64,000 bases of DNA, taken from assembly GCF_003634935.1 (NCBI RefSeq), contig NZ_RBXO01000001.1, forward strand, positions 1,761,501 to 1,825,500, written 5' to 3'. The translations under genes were made by a program, and so were the position numbers. Below are positions 60,109-64,000 of the stretch, piece after piece (positions within the stretch are counted from its first letter, which is position 1; each line of letters starts with the position of its first letter). The stretch is from Saccharothrix australiensis. GTDB lineage: Bacteria; Actinomycetota; Actinomycetes; Mycobacteriales; Pseudonocardiaceae. The notes beneath the pieces are model-generated. The model did no database searches. It had not been told where the DNA came from and saw nothing but the letters and a program-made list of their open reading frames with translations.

Positions 60109-60747
60109 GTGACCTTCCTGGCCCGGCTCCGCCGTCTGGTCCAACGCGCGCTGATCGGCGCCCTCGTGGTCGGGTTCCTCGTCGTGGGCGGCACCGCGTT
60201 CCGCGTGTGGCAGGTGGCGCGCGAGGACGACCGGACCCACGCCGACATGGCCGTGGTCCTCGGCGCCGCGCAGTACAACGGCGTGCCCTCGGAGGTGCTG
60301 GAGGCGCGGCTGGAGCACGCGCGCCGGCTGTTCCGGCAGGGCGTGGTGGAGTACATCGCCACCACGGGCGGTCGCCAGCCCGGCGACAACTTCACCGAGG
60401 GCGAGGCCGGCCGGATCTGGCTGGAGGAGCACGGCGTGCCCGCCGACCGCATCCTGGAGGTCGGTGAGGGCGCGGACACCCTGGGCAGCATCCGGGCGCT
60501 GGCCGCGGCGGCGCGGGCCAAGTCGCTGAAGACGGCGGTGATCGTGTCCGACCCGTGGCACTCGCTGCGCGCCCGCACGATGGCCGAGGACGAGGGCCTG
60601 GACGCGTGGACCTCGCCGACCCGCAGCGGACCCAACGTGCAGACGCGGGAGACGCAGCTGTTCTACATCCGGCGCGAGACCGGGGCGCTGCTCTACTACC
60701 ACCTGATGAAGGCCCCGGTGGACGCGTTCGACGGCATCGTGCTCTGA
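60109..60747 (+). CDS. YdcF/DUF218 family protein
   Basis: 212 residues: N-terminal membrane anchor (LIGALVVGFLVVGGTAFRVW), then DUF218: MAVVLGAAQYNGVPSEVLEARLEHARRL, IATTGGRQPGDNFTEGEAG, VIVSDPWHSLRARTMAEDEG. In E. coli relatives act in envelope polysaccharide or vancomycin tolerance (SanA). GTG 60109, GATCAT 6 nt before. Confidence 0.87.
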   Translation: MTFLARLRRLVQRALIGALVVGFLVVGGTAFRVWQVAREDDRTHADMAVVLGAAQYNGVPSEVLEARLEHARRLFRQGVVEYIATTGGRQPGDNFTEGEAGRIWLEEHGVPADRILEVGEGADTLGSIRALAAAARAKSLKTAVIVSDPWHSLRARTMAEDEGLDAWTSPTRSGPNVQTRETQLFYIRRETGALLYYHLMKAPVDAFDGIVL

Positions 60748-60840
60748 CGTGGCCCCGGCCGGATCGGGTCCGCGCGGCTCGGGCGCCTCGGCCGGCCGGA
60801 CCCGTGCGCGCCGCGCGCCGGTGGTCCTTAGGCTTGGTCG

Positions 60841-62097
60841 ATGAGCGATCGGTACACCGAGCACGACTCGGCTCGGATGGTCGTCGAAAGACCCAAGGAG
60901 GCGACGCTGGCCGGCGTGCGGGTGGAGCGGCGCACGCCGTTCGCCCGCGACCGGGCCAGGGTGCTGCACTCCGCCGCGCTGCGGCGGTTGGCGGGCAAGA
61001 CGCAGGTCGTCGGACCCGGCGAGGGCGCCGAGGTCACCGGTGTGCCCCGCACCCGGCTCACGCACTCGCTGGAGGTCGCCCAGATCGGCCGGGGCATCGG
61101 GGAGGAGCTGGGGTGCGACCCCGACGTGGTCGACACCGCCGGGCTCGCGCACGACATCGGGCACGCGCCGTTCGGGCACAACGGCGAGCGCGCGCTGAAC
61201 GACCTCGCCGGTGCGTGCGGCGGGTTCGAGGGCAACGCGCAGACGTTGCGCATCCTCACGCGCCTCGAACCCAAGACCGAGCGCGGGCTGAACCTGACCA
61301 GGGCCTGCCTGGACGCCGCGACGAAGTACCCCTGGCCGCGGCGTCCCGGCACGGCCAAGTTCGGCGCGTACCAGGACGACCTGGAGGTCTTCGACTGGGT
61401 CCGCGACGGCGCGCCCGGCGACCGGCGGTGCCTGGAGGCCCAGGTGATGGACTGGGCCGACGACGTCGCCTACTCGGTGCACGACGTCGAGGACGGCGTG
61501 CTCGGGCACCGGATCAGCCTCGCGTCGCTGGGCGACCCGGAGGAGCGCGCCGCGATCGCCGAGCTGGCCGCCAAGCACTTCTCCGACCAGCCGGTGTCCG
61601 CGCTGGAGGCCACGGCGGACGAGCTGCTGCGGCTGCCGGTGATCGCCGAGCTGGCGGATTACGACGGGTCGCCGCGGGCCCAGGTGGCGCTCAAGCGGCT
61701 CACCAGCGAGCTGGTCGGGCGGTTCGCGTCGGCGGCGGTCAGCGCGACCCGCGACGTCCACGGTGACGGGCCGCTGTCGCGCTACGCGGCCGACCTCGTG
61801 GTGCCGCCCCTGGTCGCGGCCGAGGTCGCGCTGCTCAAGGCGGTCGCCGTCCGGTACGTGATGAGCGACCCGCACCGCCTGCGGATGCAGGAGCGGCAGC
61901 GCGAGCTGATCACCGAGCTGGTGCACCGGCTGCTGGACCGCGCGCCCGAGGCGCTGGACGCCGCGTTCGCGCCCGCCTGGCACGCCGCCGCCGACGACGC
62001 GGCCCGGCTGCGGGTGGTGGTGGACCAGGTCGCCTCGCTCACCGACGCGCAGGCCGTGGCGTGGCACCTGGCGAACGGCTCCTCCGTTCCGCTGTGA
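60841..62097 (+). CDS. dgt: Deoxyguanosinetriphosphate triphosphohydrolase-like protein
   Basis: 418 residues. HD motif: [20 protein letters not shown] and [20 protein letters not shown]; later [14 protein letters not shown]. It hydrolyses dNTPs to nucleoside and tripolyphosphate. Leaderless ATG (TAGGCT 60829-60834, 6 nt). In mycobacteria dnaG follows; here a serpin and other genes are inserted. Confidence 0.94.
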   Translation: MSDRYTEHDSARMVVERPKEATLAGVRVERRTPFARDRARVLHSAALRRLAGKTQVVGPGEGAEVTGVPRTRLTHSLEVAQIGRGIGEELGCDPDVVDTAGLAHDIGHAPFGHNGERALNDLAGACGGFEGNAQTLRILTRLEPKTERGLNLTRACLDAATKYPWPRRPGTAKFGAYQDDLEVFDWVRDGAPGDRRCLEAQVMDWADDVAYSVHDVEDGVLGHRISLASLGDPEERAAIAELAAKHFSDQPVSALEATADELLRLPVIAELADYDGSPRAQVALKRLTSELVGRFASAAVSATRDVHGDGPLSRYAADLVVPPLVAAEVALLKAVAVRYVMSDPHRLRMQERQRELITELVHRLLDRAPEALDAAFAPAWHAAADDAARLRVVVDQVASLTDAQAVAWHLANGSSVPL

Positions 62098-62116
62098 TCG
62101 GTGGCACACTCGGGGT

Positions 62117-62362
62117 ATGGCCGAGGAGTCCACGCGACCGCCGGGCCGACCGTGGCCGTGGCGCAGACCAAGCCGCGACCCGGTGTACGCCGGCGACGTG
62201 ACCGACGAGGGCTGGACCGACGACCCGGACGACGGGTCCGCCGGGGTGCGCGAGCCCCGGCGGCCCAAGCCGCTCGGGCCGTCCTCGGGCGCCGGGGAGC
62301 GCCCGATCCCGGACGACCCCGTGGCGGTGGAGGCGAGCCAGTGCCTGATCGAGCGCACCTGA
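62117..62362 (+). CDS. Charged proline-rich hypothetical protein, 81 aa
   Basis: Low-complexity, hydrophilic, Pro/Asp/Arg-rich; no family. CACACT then 6 nt then ATG 62117 fits a leaderless start. Its last 22 nt overlap the serpin start in another frame. The protein may be disordered. Confidence 0.6.
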   Translation: MAEESTRPPGRPWPWRRPSRDPVYAGDVTDEGWTDDPDDGSAGVREPRRPKPLGPSSGAGERPIPDDPVAVEASQCLIERT

Positions 62363-63387
62363 GGTTCGTCCTCGCCCTGCACGACGCCATCGCACCCGAT
62401 CGCGGTCGCAACGCGTGCTGGTCGCCGTACTCGGTGGCCGCCGCGCTCGGCATGGTCGCCCGCGCCGCGCGCGGCACGGCGCGGCGCGAGGTCGTCGCGC
62501 TGCTCGGCGAGGACCACGCCGACCTGCTCAAGGCGTCCGACGTCGGCGACGACGCCGAGTCCGCCGTCGCGAACACGCTGTGGGTGTGGGAGGGGTTGCC
62601 GCTGCGCGAGGACTTCCTCGCGGAGGTGGCCGGGTGGCCGGGCGGGCGGGTCCGGTCCGCGCCGTTCCGCGCCGATCCGGGTGGCGTGCGCGAGGTGATC
62701 AACGCCGACGTCGCCGACACCACCAGGGGCCTGGTGCCGCGGCTGCTGCCGCCCGGCGCGATCACCGCGGACACGGTGGCGACGCTGGTCAACGCCCTGT
62801 ACCTGAAGTGCGCGTGGGCCGAGGAGTTCCCGGCGCGCGACACCGCGCCACGGCCGTTCCGGGGCGCGGGCGACGTGCCGACGATGCGGCTGGAGACCAC
62901 CCTGCGCTACGGCCGGACCGCCGGCTGGGAGGCCGTCGCGCTCGCGGCGCGGGGCGGCGTGGAGGCGGTCGTGCTGCTGCCCGCCGGCGACCTCGGCTCG
63001 ACCGAGGGGGTGCCGGGGGTGCTGGACGCGCTGGACCGGCAACGGGTGGAGCTGTTCCTGCCGAAGCTGGACCTCGCCGTGCCGACGGCCCTGGGCGACG
63101 CGCTGCGCGCGGTCGGGGTGCGCGCGGTGTTCACCGAGGACGCCGGGCTGACCGGGCTGAGCCCCGACCCGCGGCTGCGCGTGGACGAGGTGCTGCACGA
63201 ATCCGTGCTGCGGGTGGACGAGCAGGGGTTCGAGGGCGCGGCCGCGACCGCCGTGACGATGCGCCTGACGTCGGTCGTGGAGCACCCGCCGGCGCGGACC
63301 GTGCGGGTGGACCGGCCGCACCTGCTGCTGGTGCGGCACGCCGGCACCGGCGCGGTCTACTTCCTGGCCCAGGTCGCCGCGCCCTGA
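62341..63387 (+). CDS. Serpin-family protease inhibitor
   Basis: 348 residues. Serpin signatures in order: NACWSPYSVAAALGMVARAA, VNALYLKCAWAEEFP (breach strand), the hinge VDEQGFEGAAATAVTM, and C-terminal VRVDRPHLLLVRHAGTGAVYFLAQV. In the hinge P15 is Gly and P12-P9 are small, as needed for loop insertion, but P14 is Phe rather than Thr/Ser. By A1AT counting the scissile bond is near T-S (RLTSVV); a two-residue longer loop makes that uncertain. GTG 62341 has GGAGG 7 nt before. No signal peptide, so it should be cytoplasmic. Serpins are rare in bacteria. Confidence 0.9.
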   Translation: MPDRAHLRFVLALHDAIAPDRGRNACWSPYSVAAALGMVARAARGTARREVVALLGEDHADLLKASDVGDDAESAVANTLWVWEGLPLREDFLAEVAGWPGGRVRSAPFRADPGGVREVINADVADTTRGLVPRLLPPGAITADTVATLVNALYLKCAWAEEFPARDTAPRPFRGAGDVPTMRLETTLRYGRTAGWEAVALAARGGVEAVVLLPAGDLGSTEGVPGVLDALDRQRVELFLPKLDLAVPTALGDALRAVGVRAVFTEDAGLTGLSPDPRLRVDEVLHESVLRVDEQGFEGAAATAVTMRLTSVVEHPPARTVRVDRPHLLLVRHAGTGAVYFLAQVAAP

Positions 63388-63563
63388 TCCGGGAAGCGGA
63401 GCTGGAGCCGCATCCCCTCGCCGTCGCGGCCGGGCAGCGCGCACAGCAGGACGGAGCCGCGCTCGCCGTGGCGGACCCGGACGGCGCACGAGTCGCCCGC
63501 CAGCAGGGTGCCCGCGAGCATTCCGGCGGCTTCCGGGTCGAGTTCCAGGGTCAGACTGGTCAT
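63357..63563 (-). CDS. Small hypothetical protein, 68 aa
   Basis: MTSLTLELDPEAAGMLAGTL starts the protein, followed by VRVRHGERGSVLLCALPG. Looks like a small alpha/beta domain; no family. ATG 63563; TAGCGT lies 8 nt upstream (leaderless). It overlaps the serpin 3' end by 31 nt, antisense. Confidence 0.6.
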   Translation of the reverse strand: MTSLTLELDPEAAGMLAGTLLAGDSCAVRVRHGERGSVLLCALPGRDGEGMRLQLRFPDQGAATWARK

Positions 63564-63612
63564 GGGAATCGACGCTATGCCCTCCGTCACCACCAACCCA
63601 GTCACCTGAAGG

Positions 63613-63639
63613 TGTCACGTTCCGCGCGCCCGTCCCGTC
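63613..63639 (+). promoter_or_regulatory. Promoter matching the ECF41 sigma-factor consensus
   Basis: TGTCACG (63613-63619), 16 nt, CGTC (63636-63639). The ECF41 consensus is TGTCACA-N16-CGTC, so only one base differs and the spacing is exact. The gene it faces is a carboxymuconolactone-decarboxylase family protein, one of the standard ECF41 partner families. Confidence 0.75.
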
Positions 63640-63668
63640 CCCGGTGTGGAACCGAGACAGGAGGGGAC

Positions 63669-64000
63669 ATGCCCAGGATTCCGTTGCTCACGACCCGAGA
63701 GGCGAACCCGCTGGTCAAGCTGGCGTACTGGTTCTCAAGGCGGAAGTTCGGCGCGGTGCCGGAACCGGTCGCGGTGACCGCGCACCACCGCAAGCTGATG
63801 ATGGCGAGCGCGCGTCACGAACTCGGTGTCGAAGGGGCCGCGAAGACGCTGCCGGCGTCGTTGCGGGACCTGGTGGTGTACGCGGCGGCGGCCAAGCTCG
63901 GCTGCTCGTGGTGCGTCGACTTCACCGCCATGCTGATCAAGCATGAGGGGCTGGACGTCGACCGGCTGCGCGAGATCCACACCTACCGGTCGTCGGACAA
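63669..64000 (+). CDS. Carboxymuconolactone decarboxylase / AhpD-like protein (3' end outside window)
   Basis: 110 residues visible: PLVKLAYWFSRRKFGAVPEPV, AKTLPASLRDLVVYAAAAKL and the redox-like GCSWCVDFTAMLIKHEG (CxxC). AhpD-like members reduce peroxides or reshape aromatic acids. ATG 63669 with AGGAGGGG just upstream. Truncated by the window edge. An ECF41 sigma gene is expected to follow (inference from the promoter). Confidence 0.88.
   Translation, partial: MPRIPLLTTREANPLVKLAYWFSRRKFGAVPEPVAVTAHHRKLMMASARHELGVEGAAKTLPASLRDLVVYAAAAKLGCSWCVDFTAMLIKHEGLDVDRLREIHTYRSSD

Noticed and set aside
59107..63618. 1503-codon minus-strand open frame
   Set aside because: Runs antisense through the YdcF, dgt and serpin genes; a GC-rich shadow with no family similarity.

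Overview
ORGANISM. The DNA is very GC-rich throughout, with GTG starts almost as common as ATG and many leaderless genes, which points to an actinomycete. Much of the gene order matches the conserved Mycobacterium tuberculosis neighbourhood that runs from holA/rpsT through lepA, sulfite reductase/cysH, hemW, hrcA-dnaJ2-rsmE, phoH-ybeY-corC-era-recO-uppS, zur-smtB-glyS to dgt. The accessory genes (GH18 chitinase with a DasR-type operator, barnase/barstar pair, serpin, inteinated PhoH) suggest a filamentous Pseudonocardiales genome (Saccharothrix, Actinosynnema or Lentzea type). That placement is inference. LAYOUT. 1-4.4 kb: 3' end of comEC, a small unknown gene, a threonine-synthase-like gene under a clear SAM riboswitch, holA and rpsT. 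4.7-11.5 kb: TauE/SafE exporter, VOC proteins, an SPFH protein with a ribbon-helix-helix partner and a palindromic operator, a GNAT enzyme, lepA and an HD hydrolase. 11.5-23.8 kb: accessory metabolism (chitinase, nitronate monooxygenase, DUF885 peptidase, two transporters, LysR, dehydrogenase, secreted RNase with barstar inhibitor, enoyl-CoA hydratase, DJ-1/MarR pair). 23.8-32.4 kb: one minus-strand sulfur-assimilation operon of nine genes (sulfite reductase, zinc ribbon, APS reductase CysH, CysD, CysN, ABC importer, sirohydrochlorin-chelatase-like protein), headed by an unlisted 28-residue leader peptide that is probably a cysteine-sensing attenuator. 32.9-38.8 kb: hemW, GNAT, hrcA-dnaJ2-rsmE, a hydrolase and HIT. 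39.6-41.8 kb: Tat-exported bicovalent flavin oxidase and a GNAT. 42-50 kb: phoH (carrying a class-3 intein), ybeY, corC-like, a dead cytidine-deaminase-like protein, ferredoxin-like protein, era, recO, uppS and two small genes. 50.3-55.2 kb: zinc-related block (two permease genes, Zur, SmtB-type ArsR) and glyS. 55.3-55.8 kb: remains of a deleted divergent AraC-DUF1772 pair. 55.9-64 kb: carbonic anhydrase with SulP transporter, serine hydrolase, S51 peptidase, YdcF, dgt, a bacterial serpin, and the start of a carboxymuconolactone-decarboxylase gene behind a promoter that fits the ECF41 sigma consensus. HOW PARTS WORK TOGETHER. Sulfur runs through the window. Sulfate is activated by CysDN, reduced by a 4Fe-4S APS reductase and a siroheme sulfite reductase, and imported sulfonates or sulfate come through the ABC system. 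The riboswitch-controlled PLP enzyme at 1.4-2.7 kb may feed homoserine phosphate to methionine rather than threonine. Zinc is the second theme: the metal regulators sit beside two permease genes whose leaderless promoter is covered by a 29-bp palindrome. NOVELTY. The least explained signal is a dispersed 128-129 bp hairpin repeat present at three loci (21.4, 32.6 and 39.2 kb). Its stems differ between loci but stay paired, its 9-nt loop is conserved, and at two loci its first bases provide the stop codon of the upstream gene. No CRISPR, rRNA, tRNA, insertion sequence or prophage was seen.
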